NCBI GenBank assembly: GCA_024640345.1
Contig: JAHEFD010000023.1
Coordinates: forward strand, 1-37,568
Length of the DNA stretch: 37,568 bases
Source of the DNA: Woeseiaceae bacterium
GTDB lineage: Bacteria > Pseudomonadota > Gammaproteobacteria > Steroidobacterales > Woeseiaceae
Direction of reading: 5' to 3'
In this document: piece by piece, positions 17,389-25,979 of the stretch
How positions within the stretch are numbered: position 1 is the stretch's first letter
Layout of the letters: the number at the start of each line of letters is the position of its first letter
The notes under the pieces: model-generated
The model's input: only the letters and a program-made list of their open reading frames with translations
The model's database searches: none
What the model was told of the DNA's origin: nothing
Made by a program: the position numbers and the translations under genes

Positions 17389-19862
17389 AATCGATCGAAA
17401 CCAGGCCCTGAAAACGTTAAAGAAAGGATACTGTGGCGAATCTCCTCGCCCAGGACAAGCCTCGCATCCTCGCCTATACGTTTGATTTCGTCGCCAAATT
17501 CGAGGAAACCGGCCTCATTGCGCCGCACCGCATTTTCTTCCCGCAGCGTGTGAATAAAATCATGGAAAAGCGCTTTATCGAAAAAATCAGGCGAGTGCAG
17601 GCCGTAGATCATCGAGAGCCTCTGCGCACTCTGCTGGCACAATCCCTCCAGCTTCGCCCGCGACAAGGTACCGGATCCGTTTCTGTCCAGCAGAGCAATT
17701 ACGAGGTAGAAACGCTGCAGCATCGGCACCATCGCCTGCCCAAGCATGAGCAATTGAAACGCCGGAGCAGATCCGGTTTTCGGTCGGACGAGCATCTCAC
17801 CTTTACGCTTGAGAATTTTCTCGTCTATGAGCGCCTCGATCGCGGCAGTCGTAACTCCGTCTATCTCGTCATAGTCCCATTGCAACCTGAGCTCCTTCTT
17901 CATGAAGGGATAAATCATTCGCACAAGTCGCTGCAATTCACTGTGAGCCAGCCTGCGTCCCTGGATGAAGCAGCAGGCAATCGACGCGGGCACGGCAAAC
18001 AGGTGTTGAATGTTATTTCTGAAATAGGTCATCAGCACCGCTTCGCGCTCGGCCATGCTGATGACATCGCCGAGTGGATGAGCAGTTCGACTGATCACAT
18101 CCAGCTTTTCGCCATGATCGATTACATCCTCGGCGCTCCAGTCCGGTACCGTCACAAGCTTCGAATACTTGAAACGATTCAAAAGTCTTACGCTGAGATT
18201 GATCTGCGCCGCGAGCTCCTGCGCTCCCATTGATTGCTTTGGTGTGGCCAGCAGCGCAAAAGCCAGGAGACTGATTGGCGTCACCGCGGCCGCCGAATTA
18301 ATCTCTGTCATCACCGTGTCGCCGAGTTCGTCAATTACATGGCTCAGCCAGGTGGGCTTTTCATCTTCCCCGTCCGGGCTTTCTCTCCAGGCCGGATTAT
18401 GGCGGTCGAGCAACGCATCGAGCCGGACGGGCTCGCCGATGTTTACATAGACCTTTCCAAAGTACTCACGCAGCGCCCTGATCGAACGAACCAGGCCGAA
18501 CAGGGACTCTTTTTGCTTGGCGGCACCGCCCATCTCGGAGATAAAAGAACTTCCCTCGATGAGCTTTTCGTAGCCGAAATAGACCGGGATGAAAACGACC
18601 GGGACGCGTGGGTTGCTGACGTAGGAATTAACCGTCATCGCGAGCATGCCGGCCTTCGGAGCGAGCAACCGGCCCGAGCGGCTGCGCCCGCCTTCAACGA
18701 AATATTCGATCGAATGGCCGCGCTCGAGAATCTGCTTGAGGTAAGCGTTGAACACTGCTGCATAAAGGCGGTTGCCTTTAAAGGTTCGCCGCAAATAGAA
18801 AGCGCCACCACGACGCAAAATTCCGCCAACGAATGGAATGTTGAGATTAATACCAGCGGCTACGTGCGGCAGGCTGAGGCCCTGGTGGTAAACGATGTAA
18901 CTGAGCAGCAGGTAATCGACGTGGCTTCGATGACAGGGAACGTAGACAATTTCGTTGTGCTTGGCCTCTTCATGCAGGATTTCGACATGCTGCACTTCGA
19001 GACCATCATAAATTTTATTCCATACCCAGCCGAGAAATCGCTCCACTACCCGCACTGTCGGATAGGAAATGTGAGCGGCTATCTCTCGCGCATAGTGGCG
19101 GGCTTTTTGTCGAGCCCTCTCCAGCTTGACGCGACTATCGCCGGCTTCTGCATCAATTGCCGCACGAACAGCCGGATCATTCATTACGTCGTTGAGCAAC
19201 GTGCGGCGATGAGATAAATCCGGACCAAGTGTTGCGATTCGCCGCTGCCGAAAATGTACGCGCAGAATCCTTGAAACCTTTCGAAAAGCGACCTCGGACT
19301 CGAGACCGTCATGGACAATTGAACTCAGCGGCAATGGATGACTGAATCGAAGCAGTGTGTTCCGACCCTGGAAAATAGTGGTGAAGAATTTTCGCGTGCG
19401 TCCGGCGACATCCCAGTGCTCGGAGAAGAGCACTGACAACCAGGAATGATCTTTCCGCGGCGATCGTCCCCAGTAGATACCGACAGGTATGAGCAGTAAC
19501 TCTTTTCCACCGGCCTCGATGCTGGCGTCAACCAGTCGCTTCAAACGCATGGAACCCGTCACCGTTCGACGGCGAAAGATTAAACCACTCGAACGATTCA
19601 GTACGATAACGCGACGACTTTCACTTATCCCGCAGTAATCCAGCGAATCAGTCGGCACGGGAAGATTATGAATTGCACATAATCTCTGTAGTGCCAGCGT
19701 ATCCGCCAGGCCACCGGTCTCAAGCACATAGCAGACAGGCGCATCACTACCGGCCAGGAGCTCTGCAGGCGCCTCCGGCTGCACGGCGGGCCTGGCCCAG
19801 AGGCCGAACAGCTTCCCCGCAAACCAGTACCACGGGGTTAATAAATGTTGCGTCACGTTCAT
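17385..19862 (-). CDS. plsB: Glycerol-3-phosphate O-acyltransferase PlsB
   Basis: Inner-membrane enzyme of 825 residues (E. coli PlsB 807) that acylates glycerol 3-phosphate, the first step of phospholipid synthesis. Acyltransferase motifs: I, HRSHVDYLL with His311 and Asp316; II, GAFYLRRTFKGNRLY; III, YFVEGGRSRSGRLLAPKAG; IV, VPVVFIPVYFGYEK. The N-terminal WYWFAGKLFGLWARP and the AEDVIDHG and C-terminal segments also fit. The start is an ATG without a strong ribosome binding site; AT-rich TAATAT lies just upstream in the 78-bp gap shared with the divergent glucokinase gene. Confidence 0.95.
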   Translation of the reverse strand: MNVTQHLLTPWYWFAGKLFGLWARPAVQPEAPAELLAGSDAPVCYVLETGGLADTLALQRLCAIHNLPVPTDSLDYCGISESRRVIVLNRSSGLIFRRRTVTGSMRLKRLVDASIEAGGKELLLIPVGIYWGRSPRKDHSWLSVLFSEHWDVAGRTRKFFTTIFQGRNTLLRFSHPLPLSSIVHDGLESEVAFRKVSRILRVHFRQRRIATLGPDLSHRRTLLNDVMNDPAVRAAIDAEAGDSRVKLERARQKARHYAREIAAHISYPTVRVVERFLGWVWNKIYDGLEVQHVEILHEEAKHNEIVYVPCHRSHVDYLLLSYIVYHQGLSLPHVAAGINLNIPFVGGILRRGGAFYLRRTFKGNRLYAAVFNAYLKQILERGHSIEYFVEGGRSRSGRLLAPKAGMLAMTVNSYVSNPRVPVVFIPVYFGYEKLIEGSSFISEMGGAAKQKESLFGLVRSIRALREYFGKVYVNIGEPVRLDALLDRHNPAWRESPDGEDEKPTWLSHVIDELGDTVMTEINSAAAVTPISLLAFALLATPKQSMGAQELAAQINLSVRLLNRFKYSKLVTVPDWSAEDVIDHGEKLDVISRTAHPLGDVISMAEREAVLMTYFRNNIQHLFAVPASIACCFIQGRRLAHSELQRLVRMIYPFMKKELRLQWDYDEIDGVTTAAIEALIDEKILKRKGEMLVRPKTGSAPAFQLLMLGQAMVPMLQRFYLVIALLDRNGSGTLSRAKLEGLCQQSAQRLSMIYGLHSPDFFDKALFHDFIHTLREENAVRRNEAGFLEFGDEIKRIGEDARLVLGEEIRHSILSLTFSGPGFDRL

Positions 19863-19940
19863 CGGACGCCAATATTACCCGTTTCCAGCGCATCGCAAAC
19901 CATTGATTTTTTTGGAATGCGCGGTGATGCTGTCACCCAT

Positions 19941-20885
19941 ATGACCGGAACAAACCATAAATCGAGCTGGATCATCGCCGACGTCGGGGCGACCAACAGT
20001 CGCTGCGCACTGATTGCGCCCCCGCTATATGAGCGTACCGCTGTCCGCCACTATCGAAACGACGACGCAGCTTCGTTGCAGGATATCCTGGACAGTTATC
20101 TCGCAGAAATCGATGTACAGCCGGCAGCTTGCGCGATTGCCGTCGCGGCACCCATTCACGGTGACGAAGTTCAGATGTGCAATCGCGACTGGCAATTCAG
20201 TCGCAACGAAATCAATGACCGGATAGGGGTCGACCGGACTGAAATTATCAACGATTTTCACGCGATCGCTTACGCATTGCCGCACTTCGATAACAGCCAA
20301 AGAATCGAAATTGGCAAAGCAACGCAATACCGGAAAGGCAATATCGCAGTGCTCGGGCCCGGCAGCGGCCTGGGAATGTCAGCATGGATCAGCCATATCG
20401 CCGGCGGCGCCGTGATGAGTGGGGAAGGAGGACACATAACGGTGTCCGGACGCACTGAAAAAGAAGACGCGATCATTGCAAAATTCCGCAATCGGTTCGG
20501 TCACTGCTCAGCAGAACGTATTTTATCAGGGCCCGGTTTGATCTCTTTGCACAGCGCAATGCACAACGTCGATCTTCGGACTTCTGAAGAGATCACGACG
20601 AATGCCACCGACCCGTCGTGTGCGGCAACACTCAGGCAATTCTTCAGGTTTCTTGGCAGTGCCGCTGCGGACCTTGCATTGATCACCGGTGCCTTTGGTG
20701 GCGTCTATATTGCCGGCGGCATTGTTCCTTCGTGCATAGAACAGATTCAAAGTTCTGAATTCAGATCACGATTCGAGGACAAGAACCGCTATCGCGATTA
20801 CATGCGCGCTATTCCAACCTGGGTTATTACCGACCCGACGCCGGGCCTCACCGGTTTGTCGGTGTTTGTTCGTCACGGATCCTGA
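19941..20885 (+). CDS. glk: Glucokinase (Glk family)
   Basis: Cytosolic ATP-dependent glucose kinase of 314 residues (E. coli Glk 321). The phosphate-binding start IIADVGATNSRCAL, the sugar-binding NDFHAIAYALP with its catalytic Asp, LGPGSGLGMSAW, and SGEGGHITVSGR place it in the bacterial Glk family rather than the ROK family, which would show a zinc-binding cysteine cluster. I choose the ATG at 19941 for length; no start has a good ribosome binding site, and ATG 19917 or 19845 are in the same frame. The last 13 bases overlap the convergent lipoprotein gene. No other sugar genes are near, so the pathway context is not visible. Confidence 0.88.
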   Translation: MTGTNHKSSWIIADVGATNSRCALIAPPLYERTAVRHYRNDDAASLQDILDSYLAEIDVQPAACAIAVAAPIHGDEVQMCNRDWQFSRNEINDRIGVDRTEIINDFHAIAYALPHFDNSQRIEIGKATQYRKGNIAVLGPGSGLGMSAWISHIAGGAVMSGEGGHITVSGRTEKEDAIIAKFRNRFGHCSAERILSGPGLISLHSAMHNVDLRTSEEITTNATDPSCAATLRQFFRFLGSAAADLALITGAFGGVYIAGGIVPSCIEQIQSSEFRSRFEDKNRYRDYMRAIPTWVITDPTPGLTGLSVFVRHGS

Positions 20886-21076
20886 GTTCGAAGCGCCTCT
20901 TCCACCTTTTCCTGCTGCTCTTTCAACTTCGCCTCGACATCCTGCGCCTTGTCCATTGCCGCATTGTAGTCATCAGCGATTTCCTTGCCGATGGTTTCTT
21001 CACGAGACTCTGATTCGCCGGACGAACAACCGAACATCAGCAACGACAGCAGGACTACGACCAGTGTTTTCATCAT
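20873..21076 (-). CDS. Small coiled-coil lipoprotein
   Basis: A 67-residue precursor. The ATG is preceded by GAGGAG at 4 bases. The hydrophobic start ends in LMFGC (Cys17), a slightly atypical lipobox, followed by SSGESESREE. The mature part is charged and helical (DDYNAAMDKAQDVEAKLKEQ), probably a short coiled coil. An outer-membrane lipoprotein is likely from the Ser residues after the Cys, but the function is unknown. It is the last gene of a run of five on this strand, 10 bp after the hydrolase gene. Confidence 0.75.
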   Translation of the reverse strand: MMKTLVVVLLSLLMFGCSSGESESREETIGKEIADDYNAAMDKAQDVEAKLKEQQEKVEEALRTQDP

Positions 21077-21086
21077 GATGCTCCTC

Positions 21087-21596
21087 TCAATCTTCGGCTA
21101 AACCGCGAATAAACCGGGCCAGAAAGTAGTTTATCTCATCAATATTGCCGGTGAGTCGGTGATCTCCGTCAACAATATGCAATGTCGCGCTACATTTACG
21201 CGCAAAACGGATACTGCTTTCGACCGGGACAATATCATCATGCCAACCGTGCACAATGCTGATTGGAATGTCCGGCGCATCCGGGGTCAGCTCTTCGTAA
21301 CCGGGCATGTAATACGCCGGAGCGAGAACGAACAGGCCGACGGCGTCGACGCGCGCAGCCGCAGCCGTCGCAACATGACCGCCCATACTGGATCCGACCA
21401 GAACGATTGGAGCGGAAATGTTTTGACATGAATCGACCAGCTTCTCGACCCGCTCCGTGGGGTCGCCGATGCCCTGGTAGTCAATGCTGTCAGCCTCGCA
21501 CCCCATCGCCCTTACAGTGTCAGCCATCGCACGAATTTTTGTTCCCCACGGACCGCTTTCCTGACCGTGAGAAAATATCACTGTCGGCAGGGTCAT
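21087..21596 (-). CDS. Small alpha/beta hydrolase
   Basis: A 169-residue single-domain hydrolase with the oxyanion region FSHGQESGPWG, nucleophile elbow GSSMGG (Ser70), a likely acid in VHGWHDDIVP and the catalytic His in VDGDHRL. It resembles the YqiA/YcfP-like small esterases, but the substrate is unknown. The ATG at 21596 overlaps the upstream stop (ATGA) and follows GAGGG; the open frame extends 9 codons further but that would overlap more of the upstream gene. Confidence 0.82.
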   Translation of the reverse strand: MTLPTVIFSHGQESGPWGTKIRAMADTVRAMGCEADSIDYQGIGDPTERVEKLVDSCQNISAPIVLVGSSMGGHVATAAAARVDAVGLFVLAPAYYMPGYEELTPDAPDIPISIVHGWHDDIVPVESSIRFARKCSATLHIVDGDHRLTGNIDEINYFLARFIRGLAED

Positions 21597-22930
21597 ATCA
21601 TGATGCCCTCGCCACCATGACACAGGTCTTCTATTTTTCGCGCCATCAACCAGTCGCGGTCCTGCCCCCAGAACGTTTGCTCGCCGATTTTAAAAGTGGG
21701 TACGCCCCACAGACCGGCGTTCGTCAACATTTCCCGGTTCGATTCTGCCTCATTGCGCCATCCTTCATCCTTCATTGCCTCGTGCAGGTCTGGCCAGAAA
21801 AGGCCCGATCGCTCGGCAACAATCTGCATTCCCTCATCCGTTGCTACGTCGATCGCTTCCGCAAATATTGCTTTACCCGCCTCGACCAGGAAGTCGCGCT
21901 CCCGTCCCTCCTGCTTTGCGTAGTAAAAAGCGGCAATGCAGCGCTCAGCACCGGCTCCTGCCGAGTCGGCGATTCTGCCGAATGGTACTTCGTGGCGCCG
22001 GGCCTCACGATTTGAATCCCTGACGATGTACAGCAATTTGCTTTTTGGCATGGCAGCGCCGCGCGCGATCATCGGCAACACTGGGCGCACTTCGAGCTTC
22101 AGCCCGAAAGCATCCGCAATCTCGAACGCACTCTTCAGTGCAATGTAAGAGTAAGGGCTGCGAAAAGAGTGAAACATTTCGAGCGGCGGCAATGATCCCG
22201 CCCGGACCGGCACTGTCGCAGGCAGATTGAAATGGGTCGCCTGCTCGAGTGATGCCAGCTCGGGTATCGGCTCCCTGAATCGATTCAGCCCCTGTTTGTC
22301 AAAACGCTCGATGAGATAATGCAGCCGATCGACTCCCCAGTACCATTCGCCCGCGTAATACATCGTGGCGCAACTGTAGTGACCCATCTTGCGCAACATG
22401 AGCTGGTTCTTGCCGACAAGGACATTCGTCTCGGCAGTCTCACCGTAGGTCCGGCCCATCATTCGCGACAGGCCTTCAGCATCGCCTCGCCAGTAACGCG
22501 TTATCGCCTTGATAATGGTGTCGCCAAAATCCTCGTCTTCCTGCTCTGCCGCAAGAAACTCGAGCAGTGATCGTCGATGTTCAACGGCTGGCGTGTCACC
22601 AACATCCAGAAACGGAATACCGAACTCCTGCGCCAACAGAATGCAGTCAGCCATCGAATACTCCGTCAGCATCGCCGGCTGGGGCATATACTCACCGCGC
22701 AAAGCCTGGCAGAGATAGAAGCGAAATGTGACCTTCTGGTAACGCGTCATGACGTGCTTGAGGTAATGGCACAGCAGGTACGAATACGGATCGTCGAGTT
22801 GCAGGAAAACGGAAACCTCTCTCTTCCTGAAGGTCAAAACGCGCCAACACTCGAAGACCATTCGCCGCAGGGCGATGCTTCGGTCGTCGAGAAGATAGGT
22901 GATATAAAGCGAACGCAATTTGCGCTTCAT
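21593..22930 (-). CDS. Double DsbA-like / HCCA-isomerase-like protein
   Basis: A 445-residue cytosolic protein made of two thioredoxin-fold units of the 2-hydroxychromene-2-carboxylate isomerase (kappa GST) type. Unit 1 begins at VFLQLDDPYSYLLCHYL (41-57) and unit 2 at MFHSFRSPYSYIALKSAF (about 252-269). Unit 2 keeps the cis-proline segment GVPTFKIGEQTFWGQDR near its end; the matching place in unit 1 reads SCATMYYAGEWYWGVDR and has lost the proline. This suggests that unit 1 is no longer a normal active site. No CxxC pair is present, so disulfide oxidase activity is unlikely; a glutathione-dependent isomerase or transferase is the best guess. Starts and ends overlap the neighbours by 4 bp. 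Confidence 0.8.
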   Translation of the reverse strand: MKRKLRSLYITYLLDDRSIALRRMVFECWRVLTFRKREVSVFLQLDDPYSYLLCHYLKHVMTRYQKVTFRFYLCQALRGEYMPQPAMLTEYSMADCILLAQEFGIPFLDVGDTPAVEHRRSLLEFLAAEQEDEDFGDTIIKAITRYWRGDAEGLSRMMGRTYGETAETNVLVGKNQLMLRKMGHYSCATMYYAGEWYWGVDRLHYLIERFDKQGLNRFREPIPELASLEQATHFNLPATVPVRAGSLPPLEMFHSFRSPYSYIALKSAFEIADAFGLKLEVRPVLPMIARGAAMPKSKLLYIVRDSNREARRHEVPFGRIADSAGAGAERCIAAFYYAKQEGRERDFLVEAGKAIFAEAIDVATDEGMQIVAERSGLFWPDLHEAMKDEGWRNEAESNREMLTNAGLWGVPTFKIGEQTFWGQDRDWLMARKIEDLCHGGEGIMI

Positions 22931-23295
22931 TGGTCATCGTCCCAGGCTGCGCTCGGCTTCCACAGGAGTTCATCGAGATCCGGCTGCCAGCGGTATTTTT
23001 TCATGTCGATGCGACCGTTCCGAATCGCAACGCCCTCCGATAAAAGTCGTTTACTCTGCTCATTGAATGCATCGCTGCCTGCATTGAACGCAATTTTGCC
23101 GGACGCCTGGATTACCCGATACCAGGGCACTTTGCTCCCCCTGGCCAAATGACGAAGCGCATAGCCAACCTGGCGTGCGCCACGCCTGATTCCGGCGATC
23201 TCGGCGATTTGTCCGTAGCTCGCCACACAACCTTCCGGGATGTCACTTATCGTTGCCCAGATTTTTTCATTGCGCTTCGCCGTGGCCGGTTTCAT
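22927..23295 (-). CDS. Alkyltransferase-like DNA repair protein (ATL)
   Basis: A 122-residue member of the O6-alkylguanine methyltransferase fold. The helix-turn-helix (ASYGQIAEIAGIRRGARQVGYAL) and the arginine finger are present, but the active-site PCHRV is PWYRV with Trp58 in place of the reactive Cys. Such proteins bind alkylated bases without repairing them and hand the lesion to nucleotide excision repair. The Tyr where ATLs often keep His is unusual. It overlaps the stop of the upstream gene by one base (TAATG) and the downstream start by four. Confidence 0.9.
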   Translation of the reverse strand: MKPATAKRNEKIWATISDIPEGCVASYGQIAEIAGIRRGARQVGYALRHLARGSKVPWYRVIQASGKIAFNAGSDAFNEQSKRLLSEGVAIRNGRIDMKKYRWQPDLDELLWKPSAAWDDDQ

Positions 23296-24857
23296 TACAG
23301 TCGTTCAAGCAGTTTCCTGAATCGCGGATGTTCGCGAATGCTGTCGAAGTTAATATCGGTTTCATAATAACGCTTGTTGCCGGCACCCAGGTTTACGGCC
23401 TTCTCCAGCAAGTCGAGTGCGTGATCCGATTCTCCCAACAGGGCATAAATACATCCGGCGTTGTAATAAACGCCACTATCCGTTGGACTGATTCTGCGTG
23501 CTTCATCCACCCACTCGAGCGCCTTTTTCGTATTGCCCAGCCGTTGCCAGGCACCGGCGCCAAGAATGTAAGCACGGGAATCGACAGGATTCAGTTCGAT
23601 TGCGCGGGCCGCCCTGCTAACGGCCATTTCGGCTGCTTCCTTTGCGCGGTCTGATTTTCCAAGCTTGTCGTACATATCAATCGCGACTGCAATAGCCTGG
23701 TAGTCTTCAGGACGGACGCGGGCCGCCTGTGTAAACAGCTCTGCTGCGCGTTCAGTATTGCCGATGCTGCGTGCCATCTGCGCATAAAAGTGAATGGGTT
23801 CGAAAAGATGCGGATTGATGGCAATCGCTTTCCTGTATTCCTCCTCAGCTTCCGCAAACTTCTCCGCGAGCCGCAGTGCCTGACCTCGTGCCGCATGAGA
23901 CTCCGAAATATGTGGCGCAAGCTCAACCGCTTTGCGGCTGGCCCGGTCTGCCTCTTCGATCCACAGCTGACTCTTGTGCTTGTACCAGTACATATCGACG
24001 AAGATGTAGGTAAGGCCCGCCCAGGCTAGCGCGTACCGGGGGTCTATTCGAATAGCCTTCCTGAATTCATCCAGCGCCGTCGCGAGGTGCCCCGATCCCG
24101 TTTGATGATAGAGGTCGCGGCCCCGAAGATAACAATCCAGTGCTTCGACATTTTCGGTGGTCGGCTGAATCGCGCGCTGCTCTGCATCAGTAAGGGAGAG
24201 CTTCAGTAACTCGAAAATGTGGCTGGAGATCTCATCCTGCACGACGAATATATCCTTAAGCTGCCGGTCATAAGTCTCGGACCACAGGTGGCAGTCATCA
24301 ATGGCATCTATAAGCTGGGCAGTTATGCGAACTTTATCGCCGGAACGACGCACACTGCCTTCAAGGACATAGCGCACGCCTAAGCGTGCTGCGATTGTCT
24401 GCATATCCAGGTTTTGGCCCTTGATGGCAAACGATGAGGTCCTCGAACAGACGCGCAACGACTGCAAACGTGCCAGCAGGTTTAACAGTTCTTCCGAAAG
24501 GCCATCGCTGAAATAGTCGTTGTTCGGGTCGCCGCTCATGTTGACAAAGGGCAGCACGGCGATCGAGGAATCAGTGGCCTGCGACGGGGATTCGTTGTCG
24601 GCGGAATCGGTAATTTCCAGGCCCTTCGGAGTGACATCGAATATCCAGGCCAGGATGATCGCTATGGGGAAACCCAGGCCTACGAGCCATATCACGAGCG
24701 TGTTGGACCATTCAGGCAGGCGCAGCGGCTCACTGGTGACATCGGCAATCTGAATAAGCAACCAACCAACGATCAGGTAGGCAACAAACACACGCACGAC
24801 CTTGCGTCGCTGGATCTCTTCCCAGAATTTGGCAGAACCAGACTTTGTTTCGGACAT
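23295..24857 (-). CDS. Membrane protein with FlgO/TolB-like domain and TPR repeats
   Basis: A 520-residue protein. The N-terminus FWEEIQRRKVVRVFVAYLIVG and two membrane segments (about 22-40 and 54-75) match a large group of marine gammaproteobacterial proteins; then comes a FlgO/TolB-like domain (about 98-215, FVNMSGDPNNDYFSDGLSEELL, VRYVLEGSVRRSGDKVRITAQL) and a TPR array to the end (DPRYALAWAGL, NPHLFEPIHFYA, NPVDSRAYILGAGAW). These proteins often act as scaffolds, sometimes fused to cyclase or kinase domains, absent here. I take the ATG at 24857; a GTG at 24872 is possible, and neither has a good ribosome binding site. Confidence 0.82.
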   Translation of the reverse strand: MSETKSGSAKFWEEIQRRKVVRVFVAYLIVGWLLIQIADVTSEPLRLPEWSNTLVIWLVGLGFPIAIILAWIFDVTPKGLEITDSADNESPSQATDSSIAVLPFVNMSGDPNNDYFSDGLSEELLNLLARLQSLRVCSRTSSFAIKGQNLDMQTIAARLGVRYVLEGSVRRSGDKVRITAQLIDAIDDCHLWSETYDRQLKDIFVVQDEISSHIFELLKLSLTDAEQRAIQPTTENVEALDCYLRGRDLYHQTGSGHLATALDEFRKAIRIDPRYALAWAGLTYIFVDMYWYKHKSQLWIEEADRASRKAVELAPHISESHAARGQALRLAEKFAEAEEEYRKAIAINPHLFEPIHFYAQMARSIGNTERAAELFTQAARVRPEDYQAIAVAIDMYDKLGKSDRAKEAAEMAVSRAARAIELNPVDSRAYILGAGAWQRLGNTKKALEWVDEARRISPTDSGVYYNAGCIYALLGESDHALDLLEKAVNLGAGNKRYYETDINFDSIREHPRFRKLLERL

Positions 24858-25203
24858 TGATCGATATCCCACGGGACGCCAGAGTTTAACTGGAGCCGAT
24901 CATACAGATTTATAATTTTGATATCAGTGAGTTAGGTCCAAAATGGTCAACTTTCCGCCACGCAGCGTACCGTGTATCTGCCGAATCGCCCCGCGGAACC
25001 GAAGGCGTCGGTAAGCGCTTATTCCCTTCGCTGCCGGCTGGTTCATCGACGAGACGCCATTCTGGACAGTGCTCCCGCTGATTTTTTGTTGGGCTCCCTG
25101 GAGCCTGTGGCATATCGGACGTTCCAACAGACCCGCCGTCCAATAGATCCGAACAAGCGATTCTATATACTGTCCCCGGATATCCGGGTGGAGGACCTGC
25201 AAC
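24858..25203. other. Intergenic stretch without recognised gene
   Basis: These 346 bases separate the divergent TPR and SDR genes. AT-rich sequence (TTTATAATTTTGATATC) near 24907 may hold the promoter of the TPR operon. No open frame here resembles a protein I know. The right end holds the SDR promoter candidate and palindrome listed separately. Confidence 0.6.
25166..25188 (+). promoter_or_regulatory. -10 candidate and 14-bp palindrome before the SDR gene
   Basis: TATACT (25166-25171) is followed 4 bases later by the perfect palindrome CCCGGATATCCGGG (25175-25188), directly before the ribosome binding site GGAGG. A repressor site covering the transcription start would sit just here. No good -35 box is visible. 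Confidence 0.4.
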
Positions 25204-25959
25204 ATGTCAGGAGTAGAGGGCCGCGTGGCACTGGTCACAGGCGCAGGTCGCGGCATTGGTCGTGCAACTTCCGAGTTGCTGGCTGCGAGAGGGGCGAAAG
25301 TAATCTGTGTCGCCCGCACCGAACGGGAACTGGCCGATGTCGGTCTCGAGTATGTCGTCGCAGACCTTGGAACACCGGAAGGATGCACGCGTGCCGTTGA
25401 CGAGGCCGAAAATCGTATCGGACCCATTGAAATTTTTGTCTGTAACCACGGTATTGGTTCCGCCCACGAGCGCGTCATCTGGGAGCAGGAAACAAACGTT
25501 TGGGATGAAACGATGCGGATTAATCTCGACGGCCCGTTTCATCTTTCGAAGTTGATCGTGAAAGGGATGACCGAACGCGGTTACGGACGCGTTGTTTACA
25601 CCAGCTCGACTGCAGGCATCGTAGCCGAACACGCCGGCAGCGCCTACAACAGCTCCAAACATGGACTGATTGGACTGATGCGTTCGGTGGCGCAGGACGG
25701 TGGCGCTTTCGGCGTTACCTCGAACGCCGTCCTGCCTGGCTGGGTTCGCACGGAAATGGCGGAGCGTTCGGCCCTGCAGGAAGCCAAAGACCGCAATATC
25801 ACAACCGACCAGGTGTGGGAGGAACGTGCCGAACTCTACCCGGCGGGCCGCGTTGCCACCGCACTTGAAGTCGCCGAACTAATCGCGTTTCTGTCCAGCG
25901 AGGAATCGAGCGGTGTCAGCGGAGAGGCGATCAGGGTTGCGCTTGGCAGCGTCTGGTAG
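25204..25959 (+). CDS. Short-chain dehydrogenase/reductase
   Basis: A 251-residue NAD(P)-dependent oxidoreductase of the classical SDR type. The cofactor motif TGAGRGIG lies near residue 13, the NHG of the NNAG-type motif follows, the catalytic Ser is in YTSSTAGIV and Tyr-x3-Lys in YNSSKHG. The stretch SNAVLPGWVRTEM is the usual PG motif. The segment after the first beta-alpha unit is short (RTERELADVGLEYVVADL), so specificity for NAD or NADP is not obvious. The ATG has GGAGG at 9 bases. The gene stands alone; its substrate cannot be inferred. Confidence 0.92.
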   Translation: MSGVEGRVALVTGAGRGIGRATSELLAARGAKVICVARTERELADVGLEYVVADLGTPEGCTRAVDEAENRIGPIEIFVCNHGIGSAHERVIWEQETNVWDETMRINLDGPFHLSKLIVKGMTERGYGRVVYTSSTAGIVAEHAGSAYNSSKHGLIGLMRSVAQDGGAFGVTSNAVLPGWVRTEMAERSALQEAKDRNITTDQVWEERAELYPAGRVATALEVAELIAFLSSEESSGVSGEAIRVALGSVW

Positions 25960-25979
25960 TGCCGCCGCGTGGCAAGCCT

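Noticed and set aside
17433-19217. Long plus-strand open frames opposite plsB (266 and 327 codons)
   Set aside because: They are antisense to a clearly conserved gene and their translations show no known motif; high-GC third positions create such shadows.
24972-25400. 142-codon plus-strand frame covering the gap before the SDR gene
   Set aside because: Its second half overlaps the SDR gene in another frame, and the first half has no ribosome binding site or familiar motif.
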